Below the pieces are notes generated by a model. That model was not told where the DNA came from and did not search any database. It saw only the letters and a list, made by a program, of their open reading frames with translations. 64,000 nt of DNA from Paracentrotus lividus (Eukaryota; Echinodermata; Echinoidea; Camarodonta; Echinidae), in contig CALNVZ010003432.1 in NCBI GenBank assembly GCA_940671915.1, positions 6,165,790 through 6,229,789 on the forward strand, written 5' to 3'. A program made the translations under genes and the position numbers. Numbering within the stretch: the stretch's first letter is position 1; the number at the start of each line of letters is the position of its first letter. Positions 31,658 to 43,905 of this stretch are shown here, piece by piece.

Positions 31658-34600
31658 GAGGGTGTGTATTTGGGTGTGTGGTGTGTTGTGTGTGTGTGAG
31701 AAAGAGGGGTGTGTGTGTGTGAGAGAAGATTCTGTTGTGTGTGTGGGGTGAGGGTGTGTGTGTGTGTGTGGTGTGTGTGTGAGAGAGGAGAGAGAGAGAG
31801 AAAGATAGAGTGTGTTGTGAGTGTGTGTGTGTGTGCGGCAATTAAGAGTCATGATAATGGGATGAACAATTTCCATGTCTTTTGGGAGATTTATCATAAT
31901 TCCCACAATAATGATACGAAACAATATAATTAAGTGAAATTATGATCATATCGTTTTTCTAATGTAAAGAAAAGAAAAGAAAAGAAAATATATGAATGAA
32001 ATTTAAACGAAACTATGAAAATTATCATATAAAGCACGGGTAATATGAGGAGAGAAGGGGAGAGAAAAAGTCTAAGAGAGGGGACGACAGGAGAGAGCAA
32101 GAGAGACAGAGACAGACAGAGAGAAGAAGAAGAAGAAATAGAGATGAGCTATACCTTTGATATATCCTCGTTTGATCTGCTTCTCTGTCTAGAAAGCGGA
32201 TGGTGATAGGGTACTTTAACTTCGAGCATGCTCATTCGTGATTGGTCTCTTCTTGTGTCTCTATTGGGCATGACATGCTGATCCTGGACTTCTGCGCCAT
32301 CACTGATATCCACTGCCACCACGTAATCCCCACCTTTCTTGCCTAAAAAACGAACAATGAAAGTAATTGTAAATGCGCCTTGACAAACACATCATACAGC
32401 GAGAAAAATGCATATTGCATACAACAAATTAATGCAGAAGGATTGATGATTCTATAGGTCTTGAGTGCGTTGCAGTGATGGTAAATGTGTTGAAAATGGC
32501 TAGACATAAAGATTTATTATTTTAAAATGGATTTGTGGATACACCTAGTTTGCCGCATGCACACCAGATTTCCACAATTGAATGAATCATTTTAGGCAAA
32601 TATTCACCTTTTGTTTTCAGACGATGAAACATTAACTAACAAATCCTCGATTATCTGACTGCTGAATTTCAGCTCCGAAAGATGGCTACATCTACCGTAG
32701 ATCGAAACGGACTTAATAATTTGCCACATCACCTTAAAAAACGATGATCTTTTGTTTAATATGATTGTCATTACCCGGCTTTGAAATAGCTGCTACAATC
32801 TCAAGCTCTAATATTTTTGTTAGCATGGTACCTTACTTTATGCTAGTCTAGAAAGATGTTAGTGAAGCGGTGGGAACTCGAACCGTGTGACCCAAGCAAG
32901 GTGACTTAACCACAAGACCACATCACTTCTACATGTCCAGCAGGGGTTTTTAAAGGGGAATTACCCCCTCAGAGAAATTTGGCTTCAGTGAATGGAGACA
33001 AATCCCAAAGACATATTGGTAAAAGTTTTTAAAAATCAGACAATAAATAAGAGAGATATGAATTTTTAGATTTTGAGATCACTAATGATATGGAGATCCT
33101 CCCATTGGCAACGCTACCATGTGTGATGTAATGCAGGGAGATCTTTCCCATGTCTATTGTACACATTTGACTAAATTCCTGTTTTTCTTGATTCTAAAGG
33201 TGGAATATAGATTTTTTTAATGTATGACATTTAAATATATTAAACACATAATAAATCATGGACACAAAATCTGTTCTATCATTATAATGAACATTAAGAG
33301 ACATTTTGAATAGTTTTTGTGCACAACAAAATGGGGAGTTCTCCGTATATGACATCACACATGGTCACCGCGTTGCCAATGGGAGATTTCCTATATCATT
33401 AGTGATCTCAACTTTCAAATACTCATAACTTCCTTACTATTTATCCAATTTTCACCAAATCTTCACTGCTGTGTTGAGTTGATTTTTCTGTATCCACAGT
33501 AAGCCAACTATCTTAAAAGGGACTCCTTTAAGACTTCATACCTCTTCTATATATGCTCTGGCGTGGTCTTCTCTTAGTGATTGGTTCTTCATACGATTCG
33601 TCTGGGGACCCCATTTCATTCAACATATCTTCTTCTTCCATTACGTCGATGACATCGGGAAGTAGATTGGCTGGTACTTCTTCTTCGTGGTCGTCTGACT
33701 CGGATCGCAAACGTTTCTGTACGATAGGTTTGCTTTTTCGTTCACGGGTTGAATGTGAAGGACTAACTGCTCCCTCCTGATTTAAGAGAAAAAGAAGGAG
33801 GAAATGGGTATTAAAAAAAATAACCCCAAAATTGATAGGTGACGATTTTTTTATTTTTTCTTGGGGGGGGGGGGGTGTGGTTTTTACATTTACCAGTTGG
33901 GAGGTGTACATTTTTTGGCCCTCATGACCCCCCCCCCCCACGCACACTCTTCCCTTGGCAAGACAATAATGCAGGAGAATGATACCTTTTGTTCTGTTTG
34001 TTTGTTTTTAAGAGCGCTTTAGAACTTACGTGCCATGCTTATGATTTAAATGAGAATATAAGAACTTTTACTTGTTACTTTCAGAGTACTGTTCAAACAT
34101 TTTATTTGAGTTATTCGTGTTCTCTCTCTCTCTCTCTCTCTCTCTCTAACATTTCATCATAATCTTTATCCCTATCCCTATTTCCCACCCTCTCTCTCCC
34201 TCCCCTCCTTCTCTCTTCTCTCTCTCTCTCCCTCCTTCTCTCTCTCTCTCTCCCTCTCTCTCTCTCACGTTCCATCGTAATCTTTATCTCTCTCTGTCGC
34301 TCTGTCTGTCTGTCTGTCTCTGTCTCTGTCTCTGTCTCTCTCTCTGTCTCTCTGTCTCTCTCTCTCATTTTGTATAGCTTACCGGTGTTGGACGGGGCGA
34401 TGTACGTGGTGATGTCTTTGGATGGGGTGAAAGAACCTTGGCAACGTACATGAAAGCGTCACGCCATTTATTCACCTTTTGTCTGCGTCAAATATGAATA
34501 ATAACTCGTTAATGTGTCGAACATTATTGTTTATGCGAGGGATGATGTTTTTCGGTATGTTTACATCGATAACGTTGGAACATATCACATTATGAATGAA

Positions 34601-35961
34601 ATTAGTGAGAGGGTGTGATGACAACATAATTACCATATTACATTAATATGTTAATATTATACCATAATGTTACCATACATGTATATTAAAAACTAGTACA
34701 TTTTTCTCCACATACAATCATGAATGTACCGTAAATAAAAATTGAACAAACTTAAGAGGGAAACTGACCGGAAGATTCTGATCACTCGAGGATTGAAAGA
34801 TAAGTGATTCTCTGAGACGGACATCGACATAAGGGCTTGTCATAGCTCAGTCGGTAGAGCACCTGTCTAGCAGTCAGAAGACCTTGGGTTTAATCCCGAT
34901 GAAATCCCATTTTCTTTGCTCATTTTTTTTCCCCCCGTAAATTAAAATTTACACTGAATCAAATTTTTAACTCACAGAGTCATGTTGGGCATACGCAATA
35001 CATTGTATGAAATCAGTTATATCAAAAATCAGTTTATGATATTTTTGTTAGAAAAATATTTAAATTTACCTCATTGGCTTGAAATAAAGTGGGTTCCCCT
35101 CATGGATGACTATGAGAATAGCATCGAAAAACTGCGAATCTCCCTGTCCCATGATAATCCTATGGACCTTCATAGCACCATGAAAGTTATAAGTGTTGGT
35201 GGGTTCTTTGCCACTTGAAAACTTCTTGACGTTCTTGTAGCGGTGCAGAACATAAAGATCCTCGTTGATGCACTTCAAAACATAGTAGCCGAGGTTCTTG
35301 GACTGCCAAATAATAGATAGTCACTCGGCTTTAAACTTAACAATCATGAATATTTATATTTAACTATGCTTGTTAAAGTTAATAACCTGCACTGATCATG
35401 CTGATAATGAGTATCATACAGGGGCCGCGGAGCGTTTTTGAAAGTGTAGGGGCTGAGCCGAAAGTGGGGGGGGGGGGGGGGCTGAACAGGCTAAAAATCA
35501 CAAATGTATGGTCATTTTTGCGTTTTTGTACACGTTGGCTGAAAAAAATGGGGGCTGCAGCCCCCCAGCCCCCCCCCCCCCGCCTACGCGGCCCTTGTCG
35601 TACTCTTGAGGCAGCTCTCTGAATAAATGGATGCAAATTTATCACCTCGGTTTTCACAGTCAGTATTGCCCCCCACATCGGATACCATAATTTAGATGAT
35701 GAATGTTTAAGTGTTGTAATGGCCAAGACAATGTGTGAGTGCTTTGAAGGACTACATCTGACGTTGAACGTTCATAAAAAGGTTAGACGCGAAGAGCATT
35801 TCAACGAATACCTTCGGATGCCAAAACTCGACATCTGTTCATAAAATGCATAACGGAGAGATAAAAGTACAATCCATTTCTTCTACGTTTTCTAATCTGG
35901 CTTTGTTTCAAATATGGACAATCCACTGGAAAGGGAGAGAGATGGAGCGGCGGGAGGGAGT

Positions 35962-36014
<53 letters not shown>

Positions 36015-36211
36015 GGAGGGGCAGAGAGAGTGAGAGACAGGGAGAGAGAGAGAGAGAGAGAGAGGGCGGGATGGGGAAGAGAGAGAGGCAAGGATAGAAA
36101 ACTGTTTACCTTGAATTCCAAGGTAGATCCTCCAATCTTCAAAGGAACCTGCGAGCCTTCAACCAAAGGGCCATGACAAATAAGACGATCCTGACCAATA
36201 TAATCCGCCAT
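25404..36211 (-). CDS. Gene A: PH-like/PDZ/PDZ scaffold protein (tandem paralogue 1)
   Basis: Complete 11-exon model, 560 aa. Exons: 36110-36211, 35070-35302, 34383-34482, 33542-33776, 32155-32342, 30976-31196, 29117-29218, 28513-28660, 27375-27470, 26385-26507, 25404-25538. All phases join. Residues 1-130 look like a PH fold: strands such as LGYYVLKCINEDLYVLHRY and AILIVIHEGNPLYF, closing with the helix KVNKWRDAFMYVAKV and its typical Trp. Residues 145-355 are a charged linker (KRLRSESDDHEEE, VMEEEDMLNEM). PDZ1 (about 366-452) has the binding loop EGLVFVEL and core IHIGDQLLQVN. PDZ2 (about 452-555) has PWGFDV, then WVITELNHQPV and KMAPTELALVLHPKEFI. The C-terminus is TDYIV. Inferred role: membrane-associated intracellular scaffold. 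No catalytic residues or transmembrane segment were seen, and I know no named orthologue. Confidence 0.88.
25893..26031. mobile_element. Miniature inverted-repeat element (ACTTGTCGGA family), copy 2
   Basis: Starts ggggggcatttcatcaaagaacttgtc and ends gacaagtcctttgatgaaacgcccc (repeat core gcatttcatcaaag / ctttgatgaaacg). It is the closest relative of the copy at 17242-17384. It sits in the last intron of gene A. Confidence 0.78.
27127..27361. repeat. (TAC/CTG)n trinucleotide array next to a gene A donor
   Basis: About 235 bp of CTA/CTG trinucleotides. On the gene strand this is (TAG/CAG)n. It begins 13 nt after the 5' splice site of exon 27375-27470 (gtaagtcagaagta, then repeat). It encodes nothing in the gene frame. 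Confidence 0.92.
28142..28461. mobile_element. Miniature element in gene A intron (copy of the 38708 family)
   Basis: Shares, in inverted orientation to 38708-39063, the phrases 'aattgggtgtaccaaaatctgaaat' (core gggtgtaccaaaatc), 'gctcgcccg', 'acgtgaaaaattt' and 'cgctcggc'. The ends include a cgcggattc/tatccgc pair. Poly-G, poly-A and poly-C runs lie inside. Confidence 0.6.
29650..30965. repeat. Composite repeat with three diverged copies in gene A intron 6
   Basis: A core of about 190 bp containing 'ttgcgc.agc.cgtaataacagtaaaatg', 'atacgcggagc.acaatatac' and 'agcttaattagcaccaaaagtttggcaaa' occurs three times (about 29863-30030, 30336-30500, 30588-30740). Two of the copies are followed by a palindrome about 190 bp long (about 30053-30240 and 30770-30963). 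Its arms are atagtgcatgctct...agagcatgcactat. The cores can encode short similar peptides (NGEIDCFVALARNNSK-like), but the third copy is broken and no family was recognised. Confidence 0.7.
31601..31835. repeat. (GT)n/(GA)n microsatellite
   Basis: GT-rich array with GAGA interruptions in the intron of gene A between exons 31196 and 32155. Long frames on both strands here are low-complexity artefacts. Confidence 0.9.
32868..32945 (-). repeat. tRNA-like SINE remnant, minus strand
   Basis: Read on the minus strand: tgtggtcttgtggttaagt (box A-like), then ggttcgagttcc (box B-like) about 30 nt later. The spacing is tRNA-like. A functional acceptor stem was not found. It lies in a gene A intron. 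Confidence 0.4.
32952..33530. mobile_element. Inverted-repeat element ending beside a gene A donor
   Basis: Ends with aaaggggaattacccc and aaaagggactccttt. Internal arms 'gatcactaatgatatggag...cccattggcaacgc' and 'gcgttgccaatggga...tatcattagtgatc' are clear inverted repeats (about 33080-33140 and 33350-33412). The right end stops about 10 nt from the donor of exon 33542-33776. No coding content. Confidence 0.65.
34119..34370. repeat. (CT)n/(GTCT)n microsatellite beside a gene A donor
   Basis: About 250 bp of CT-rich repeat. On the gene strand it is (GA)n and starts about 12 nt after the donor of exon 34383-34482 (gtaagctatacaaa, then GA repeat). Confidence 0.9.
34791..34932 (+). mobile_element. 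tRNA-derived SINE, copy 2
   Basis: Core catagctcagtcggtagagc, then ttgggtttaatcccgatg, then the fixed tail aaatcccattttctttgctc and a T run. It matches 9118-9261 along its full length. A partial tail (ttttctttgctcattttt) is also present at 63370-63392. It lies in a gene A intron. Confidence 0.72.
35419..35597. mobile_element. Miniature inverted-repeat element (GGGGCCGCGG family), copy 2
   Basis: Begins caggggccgcggagcg and ends cgcctacgcggccctt. The interior matches the 5011-5210 copy ('ggggctgagcc', 'gctgaacaggct', 'aatcacaaatgtatggtca', 'acacgt.tggctga'). It lies in gene A intron 1-2. Confidence 0.7.
35935..36095. repeat. (GA)n microsatellite beside gene A exon 1
   Basis: GA-rich on the plus strand. 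On the gene strand it is (CT)n beginning within about 15-30 nt of the exon 1 donor (36108-36109). Confidence 0.88.
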
Positions 36212-36308
36212 CTTGATACTCCACTTTCACCTTGTCTCCTTGAGATATCACATGCTTTCAAAGTGATGAACTATAAAAGGCAAATAGACGGAAAGATAAG
36301 CTTTTAAA

Positions 36309-36520
36309 ATGGCGCATTAACATGTACGACGAATGGCCAACGCACAGTATGCGCTGGGTGTGCGTTATTCATGCGTCGAGCGCGCTTAGCCAACGCAGTG
36401 CATTCGTTGTGTATTTTAATATTGTCTAAGTATACGCTCTGTGTGCGCGTTATCGGTTATTTTCACAAATTCCAATGCGCTGGTCTTGTGGTGTTTACAT
36501 GTGACTGCCGCTTTAGCGAA
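36309..36520. mobile_element. Miniature element shared with 40484-40700 (inverted)
   Basis: The ordered blocks 'catgtacgacg..tggccaacgca.agtatgcgctgggtgtgcgtta' (core gcgctgggtgtgcgtta), 'gcttagccaacg.agtgcattcgtt' and 'ttacatgtgactg' are matched by the reverse complement of 40484-40700. It lies about 100 bp upstream of the gene A start codon. Confidence 0.65.
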
Positions 36521-38707
36521 CGGACAAACGCCAATGAAGTGAGGGCCTATAAACCCACCAAAAGACTAACACCCTGAATTAAGTCTTTAAAAAAAAAATA
36601 TTAGAGCTTGAGATTGTAGCAGCTTTAAGTCTCTAAGTCTGAATGTATATCACGAGAGTTTAATCTCATTTTTAATACATCCCCTTTCTATTTTGACTAT
36701 TGTCTACAAAATAGTTTAGATATCTTAAGTATTCCTAGAAAATGGTAGTTCATTTTTTTTTTAATTTGACCGGTATTCCATGTATTCCTGACGTTTGTAG
36801 GGTAATACAGCCTGTGTCAAATAAAATGGTACAGTCATGACAGTTGGAAAACATTTTTTAAAGTATGAAAATTAATCACATTCTAAAAGAGTTTATTATT
36901 TCCATAAAGAAGGAAAATCAGGCTTTCTTCTGCAATTTATTTTCATCCCATTTGGTGCTGTAACTTTTGAGATATCACTTATTTTCTTTAATCAAGAAAA
37001 ATCCATTTTCGCAGGTTTCGCACAATGACAATGTATGTATTTAGCGCTGCAGAACAATATAAGTTCTCGATTTGTTCCTCGTCGCACAAAATTTAGCATA
37101 ACTTTTGTTTTAAGAAACCAAATTATATAGAACAAAAAGCATCAGCAAGGAAAATCTTTTGGCTTTACTTTGATACCACATACACACATTATTTGAAGAG
37201 ATTTCATACTTAAATTATTTTTCCCTGACTGTACCATTTTCTTTTACACAGACTGTACTTTCGAGAATACGAGAATACGGGCCTTTGTGAATACTGAATA
37301 TCATTATTTCTGTTAAATAAAATTTTATTTATCATGATGAATGTAACATTTTGCCATATTGAGATCAGTATAATGGCACTGTCAAAATATGTACAAAGCG
37401 GGACCCAATATAAGCTTCAATCTTTGAAAAAAAATTATTGAAATACATCTTCGTTTAGGAAGAAAAAAAAAGGGGGAAAAATGAAAAAAGAGAGAAAGAA
37501 AAGGGGAATGAATTGTAAATAGATTGAGAAGGAACCACGACAAAATACAAATGTATATGTAGCCTACCACAACTGTGGAATAATAATAATTATTATTATT
37601 TTGTCCCTAAGTGTACCGGACTTGAAACGGGTGAACTTATTCATTGCGTTAATGATAAAACTAATGAATCATGTCATATTGCATACTCAATAGTTAAACT
37701 ATGCTAGCAATGACATAATTCTTGTTTCTATATTGCATTAAATGGGAACAAGTAATATTCATTAGAATAAGTGAGGTAAAAATATTCATTTGTATCAAAT
37801 TTCAGTGATTATGTATCGTCTGAACAAAAAAGGAACTTCCTTTTAGACAAAATAATATATTTCATTCTGAATAGAGACATTCCTAGCTATTCAACAAAGG
37901 CATTCTTTTGCCTTTTATCTCTAGAAGTACTGTAGCCCACAAATCGGTTATATATACAGGCACTTTGTTATATTTTGATTTTGATTCTCTCAAGTAATCA
38001 ATACATTTCCCTTTTTAGATAGTAATAAAAACATGAGAGAGATAAACAATGCACAAAACAGGCTTTTAACATTAACGATTGTAATACAAAAATGGTATAC
38101 CTAATGATAGAAACTTTTAAAGAACTGTGAGGTACTTTTTAATATATATTTCAAAAGATATTGGTCAGTAATAATTTGCAGGGGTATATGCAGATAAGAG
38201 AACAAGAAAGGGAAGTTTGGCATCGCGTATACCGTATCAACAGATCGGAGACTTGAAAGTAGACAAGAACAAAATTGATTCAACTTCTGCATTCTAAAGT
38301 GCACAGGAATTAAACAAACATGATCCTGCTTTTTGCAAATAGTGTCAGGATTGGTATTATGCTCTTTTGTTTGTTCATCTTAAGATGAAATTCTACTCGA
38401 AAATCAATTGGTTTCAGGAAATGCTGACATTAAACGACACAATATCTCTGAAGTTTTGACGAAAATCTATCAACAGATAACGAAGTAATAAAAGTTTTGG
38501 TTTTGTAAACGTCACTTCCAAACTATTTCCCCATTATAATTGTTGAGGGCACTAAATTTTCTTTTTCATACCCCCTGATGGAGGAATATTTATTTCACAA
38601 GTGATGTAGGCCTAATAAAGTTATGCAAATATTGGCTGGAGGATTTATGGAATGCACATGTGAATATTATTGACTTTTCTTTCTACTTTTAAATAACATA
38701 CATAACA

Positions 38708-39063
38708 CAGTGACGGATCCAGGAGTTCATTATAGGGGGGGGGGGGCCCAAAATCGGAATTTCAGATTTTGGTACACCCAATTTTTTTCATTACACCGGG
38801 CGAGCCAAAAGGTACAGTCAAATTTGTTCACGTCACGTTGGCCGAGCGATAAGCGGTGGGGGGGGGGGGGGGTTTAAAAGGTTTTTTTTTTTTTTTGGGG
38901 GGGGGGCCTACGCCCATGAAAGAGGTCACCATGAAACAACCATAGGGGTAAGGTTGGTGTCAATCGGCCAGCTCGCCATTTCTTACTCTGCTTTTTTTCC
39001 CCTCCCCCTTTTTTTTTTGACTAAGGGGGGCGGGCCCGTCGGGCCCCCCGTATCCGCGCCTGC
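38708..39063. mobile_element. Miniature element with GGATCC/TATCCGC ends
   Basis: Starts gacggatccagg and ends cgtatccgcgcc. The interior 'aaatcggaatttcagattttgg' (core cagattttggtacaccc) and 'gggcgagccaaaaggtac' is the reverse complement of parts of 28142-28461. Confidence 0.6.
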
Positions 39064-39566
39064 ATAACACATGGGACATGAACCTACAAGTTTTTTTCTT
39101 CATTAAATCAAAATTTAGAATATTCATAACAGTTTGATATGTTTTCTCCAAACCTCCACTGATAGTTTCCTCTCATTTTAGAATTTTATTGAAACCAATT
39201 TAATTCCAAGGCCGACTTCCCCTTTATTACATTATTTTGTTTGCTCTTAAGCAATTTTTTTTTGGTCAATTTCTCCATCCCTTTTGATACTTTCTTTTTC
39301 AATAACTGCCATCTTTTCTCCCATGGTAAATCTTTTTATACAATATTCTCTGATTTATCAATTCAACATTATAACTATATGATATTACAATATACCTGAA
39401 TACATGTAGTAAGTGCTATATCTGATAGGTCCATAGCAGACAAGCCTGGGTGATAGATATAGTTGACCAAATCTACCGTCGGAGTATTTGAATAGTAGAA
39501 GCGTACATAAAATTTATAACAACAATTAGGCCTGCATCTAATAATATAAATAATCGTAAGACTCAC

Positions 39567-39700
39567 CTGATGTTTTTGTTTCCATATATCCTAGCTCCTT
39601 CAGTTTTAGACTATTTACTAGCACAAAAAGAAAACTTCCAAAAGTATATACCAAGTACGTTCGACCACTAAACACACAATCCTGCGGTTGGGACTAAAGC
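39567..39700 (-). other. Candidate untranslated first exon of gene A
   Basis: The only positive evidence is a consensus donor ACATCAG|gtgagt at 39565-39566 on the gene strand, about 3.4 kb upstream of the gene A start codon. A matching acceptor-like tttatag lies about 60 nt upstream of the ATG (about 36270). The start edge is unknown. Confidence 0.2.
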
Positions 39701-40321
39701 TGTAGCACTTCTTTATTCCTTCAATGGAAAAATCATTTTTATGCATTTAGTTCCCCATTGCACCCATACGAAGCAGTCTCAATGATAAACATTCAACCAT
39801 ATCAACGAGGTTCCTATACAATGTTAAGATTTCCACTCTGTGTGTACTGATTTCAACGATTCACTACAATAGAATAGAATGAAAACTCGTTCTCTTGTTA
39901 TATAGTCCGAGTCAAATTATGACTACACTCCAGTTGAGCTAATGTTTATGAAGATGAATGGGAAAGGTAATATCATAACTGAGAGTAGAAAGTAGCTTTT
40001 TAATGTCGGATCATTCTGAAAATAGTGACTGTGAGAAACAGTAATCAATACAAAAGGTATAGATTTATGTCACAATGAACCGAGAGTTTATGTTTTCTTC
40101 TTTTCTTCATAATGCGCGGTTGTCACACTGAAGTAGATCTAAAACCATTGTTTTGATAAATCTAAAAATATAATGTTTCAAATTTTGAATATGCTTTGAA
40201 ATAGAATTAATAATTGCATGATAAAACACCTATCACTTGAAAATGAGATATTAAAACCATTACAAATGTGCTTAATATTACTATTACATTTTTAGATTTA
40301 CCAAAACTATATGACAGCTTT

Positions 40322-40870
40322 AAGGAACGGGCATATGGACGGTTTTAGATCTACCTCAGCGTGGCTCTGGCATTATTTTGTTTGTTTGTTTATATATAAA
40401 CTTTATAAAAATAGGATGCGTACATAACTGTCCTTCAAGGCACTTCTGGGGTTCTATTTATATTATTTCTCCTGCTTTCACACGTTGCTAATGCGTCAGT
40501 CACATGTGGACAACGCAAGGCCGGCGCATTGAAATTTACTGAAAAACGCAGATAGCGCACACTTAAAACGTATACATAGACAACACATATTAAAATACGT
40601 AACGAATGCACTACGTTGGCTAAGTGCGCTTGACGAATGAGTAACGCACACCCAGCGCATACTTTGCGTTGGTCATACGTCGTGCATGTGACTGCACCAC
40701 TAAGGAACGGGCAAGGACGGTTTGAGAACTACCTCAGAGTCACTCTGGCGTCATTGTGTTTGTTTGTTTGGACATGTTGGATGCGGACATAACTATCCTT
40801 CAAAGACACTTTTGGTGTTCCATTAATATTATTTCTTCTGTTTTCACACTGTTGCTATTATATTTGCATG
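40322..40870. repeat. Direct repeat pair split by a miniature element
   Basis: Copy 1 (about 40322-40483) and copy 2 (about 40703-40870) share 'aaggaacgggc', 'ctacctcag.gt..ctctggc', 'tgtttgtttgttt' and 'cataact.tccttcaa.g.cactt'. A miniature element (40484-40700), related in inverted orientation to 36309-36520, lies between them. It interrupts copy 1 where copy 2 continues 'tttcacactgttgcta'. Confidence 0.6.
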
Positions 40871-42090
40871 CCCCTCATTTATTATTGAGAGCGTGGCAAT
40901 TATTATGAGTTAACGCCTGGCCAGGACGTTCGAATCGTTGGAGAACTTCGAACCCTGTGACCGCTAGACACTGACAGACCCCGGATTTTGAAATAGAGGG
41001 GCGTAGAAGGCGATTTTGAAAATAGAGGGTGCGCTGAAGGCAATTTTAAAAAGAAATAATGTTATTAACATGTATTGTCAATGTGTTAATATACAGGAAC
41101 CAAGTTATTAAGTACAAATGGATGTCTAATTACTCTTTATGAAACATTCCATAAATTTGGGTATTTGGGCTAATAATGGAGAATATACATTTGACATGTC
41201 ATCTCTATTATTTTAGTTCCAAAATTGTTTGTTTACAATTTATGCGATTTTTTTCTGTCGCGTTGCTATTGTTATTATTTCAACCCTTCGAATGATAGGC
41301 CTGCATTAAGCATAATTCTAATATTCAGAATTTGCATGATTATGCACGATTACTGCTTTGATAATAATCAAGCTTATATATATGGTCCTCATAATTCGCG
41401 ATTACCAAATTATGGAGGGAAATTTTACCATAAACTTCATTGAATGACCGTCAACATTAGACGAAGTGGCTTCAAAATGTCGATACAAATATCCTGAATA
41501 TCAAACAGAATAACGCCTTCCATCAACAAAGTTTGAATGAACGGGGCTAAAAATCCAGGGAGGTACACACACGAGTGAACCCGTACAAAAGACTTCTCAT
41601 TTTGCGTGGATATATTTTTTATTCCTTCATGTTTTCATTTTAATTCACACGTTTGAGTAAAATTGTGTCATTCCCTGTCGGGTTTTTCCCCCGTACATTT
41701 CCAAATGACGTCATTTTTTAGAGGGAAAAGTTCCTGGATGTTTACATGAACCCTACACGGTTTTGTGTTTGAATATAGCCGGACAAGTTGGGTGACTTGA
41801 CAAACTTCGATTGTGGAAGAAAAACTTTCAGGGTTACCTAAGTGCTATCAACAAAGATTTAAGTGGCATTGTTGACCTACACAATCATTTGACAAAACAT
41901 CTATATTCAGTTGCATTTATTTTCTCTTATCAAGTTCCTTAATGTTATCAATTAATTCATCTTTACAACCATTCATTCTACCCCGTATCATGAAGCACTA
42001 CTGTAGATCTTTCTTGCCTGTCGCTTTTCGCAACTAATTTTGATTTAAAAATTCAATAAAAATGAATTAAATTTATTTTTTAATTTACCT

Positions 42091-42132
42091 AATGTCTCTC
42101 TCACTCACGCTCTCTCTCTTTCTTTTTCTTTT

Positions 42133-42171
<39 letters not shown>

Positions 42172-42188
42172 GTCTCTCTCTCTTTCTC

Positions 42189-42221
<33 letters not shown>

Positions 42222-42245
42222 TTCTTTCTGTCTCTTTTCTTCTGG
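42091..42245. repeat. (CT)n/(CTTT)n microsatellite
   Basis: Pyrimidine-rich simple repeat in the intergenic region. No coding meaning. Confidence 0.9.
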
Positions 42246-43094
42246 CATTGCACCATCCTTTCAGAAGTAATAAAATTTGACCGTTATATGAAAACCTAAG
42301 TTAAAAATAACGATTAATTCTAACGCAAAATTTGCATAATGAATTTTATGTTCAATCCTTGATATTACTTAGATTACTCGGCGTTATTGTATGAAATAAA
42401 CTCGATAAGCCCTTTTTTAGGAGTTCCTCATCAAAAGTTTATATATTACTCCTGAAAATCACAAATTGACCCGCCCTCACTCTTAATGAATATTTACAAC
42501 ATACCTAAGGTGCATGATTTTCGTTCGACACTTTTATTTTTATTCGATTTGCATTTATGCATATAGTTATATATTCCAATCATAACCATAGTGTTGTCGA
42601 TATCTTTTGTCGTGAAAGGGAAGACTGTCCTTTTCATATCAGAGTCAGTAGATGACCAGGACCAGGACATTGTTTTACAAATGGGAAGAAAACGAACAAA
42701 GCCCCCCCCCCATTTATTTTTTTTCTTATTGCCTTCAAAATTGTTTACAGGTTTTCTTATAAATTTTCCCGCTTGCATGTCTTCCCCTTTATGAATAAAA
42801 AGGGGAATGTCTGGTTGCCTTCTGCTCTAAGAAATGAAAAATAAACAAGTTTATCCTTTTCAGGAGATACAAAAACTAAAGGCTGGTAAAATCCACAATA
42901 CGCACATTCAAAAACTATATGTTGCAACAATGTTAAACAGGGAAGGCACACATGTAACACGATTTCCTTTTACCTGTAAGCTCAAACTTTTTTTTATTGT
43001 AAAATATCTTTAAATGCAATAAATGCAATAATATATATACACGCATACATATACAAGTAAAGGATACAGACTGTGTTGTTATCAGGTTATATTA

Positions 43095-43499
43095 AGCCCG
43101 CCTCACACTGTGCGATTTGCTGCGATGCGATTATTGGAACAAATGGCATTTTGCATTAAATGTGACATTTTGAAGCATGCAAAAGTATCTTATGAGAGGT
43201 AAAAATTGTATAGGAACAATGCAATTGAAATTTTGTTCCAATGTGAGCCTTTATTTGGGAGCAAAGGTCAATTTAGCTTAATATCGCAAAATCGCTGTGA
43301 CGTCATTGCGACATGGAAACAATTTGATTTTATACAGAGAAGGGGGTTCACAATCGCCGTGAATTTGATTTTTAGTATTCAGAGGGATACCAAGAACTTT
43401 GGACAGCATGAATTTCTTTGTTTTAAAGTTCTTATCACATTTTATAACACTTTTCCTCCAAAATCGCATCGCAGCAAATCGCACAGTGTGAGGCGGGCT
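43095..43499. mobile_element. 405-bp DNA transposon-like element with long TIRs and TTA duplication
   Basis: Nearly perfect terminal inverted repeats of about 38 bp start agcccgcctcacactgtg and end cacagtgtgaggcgggct. The flanking trinucleotide TTA is present on both sides (43092-43094 and 43500-43502), consistent with a 3-bp target-site duplication. The interior has no transposase, so it is a non-autonomous element. The sharp TIRs suggest relatively recent activity. Confidence 0.85.
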
Positions 43500-43846
43500 T
43501 TATGGTGTGTGATATTCTATCGAGATTTGGAATGGGGGTAGCCCAGACCGAAGTTGACCTACAGTACTTTTTAACTAAAAGGAACAAATGTTTAAAGTTT
43601 TGTCTGAACAAAAACAGTACTTCTTCTGATTTAGACCTTCTGTTCTTTTAAAAACGTTTTTTTTTTTTTTTTTAATAATTAACTTTTTGCTTATTGTCAT
43701 ATTATATCTGGTCACCCGAAATTTAACATGGAATTGTACTTTAAAACATTTCTATTTTTGACACTAATACGCCTTAAAAAAAACAACTAAATGACCAGAA
43801 ATACAGCTTTTGGAAGATTAATTACAAATTAAACTTCAATCTTTCA

Positions 43847-43905
43847 GTTTCAGTTCAGTTTATTCCATATTCCAATCAAACAATAACAAAAAAGCTTAAA
43901 GCAAA
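43847..43905 (-). mobile_element. Retroposon 3' tail, minus orientation
   Basis: Reverse complement of the tail at 13660-13726: cagttcagtttattccatattccaatcaaacaat (core ttattccatattccaatc). Confidence 0.5.

Noticed and set aside
31401..31933. Cys/Val-rich and His/Thr-rich frames around 31.4-31.9 kb
   Set aside because: Low-complexity translation of a GT/GA microsatellite within a gene A intron.
34840..34912. Functional tRNA gene
   Set aside because: The box A/B spacing is tRNA-like, but the stems do not pair well and the whole unit recurs with a shared tail at 9118-9261, so it is a SINE.
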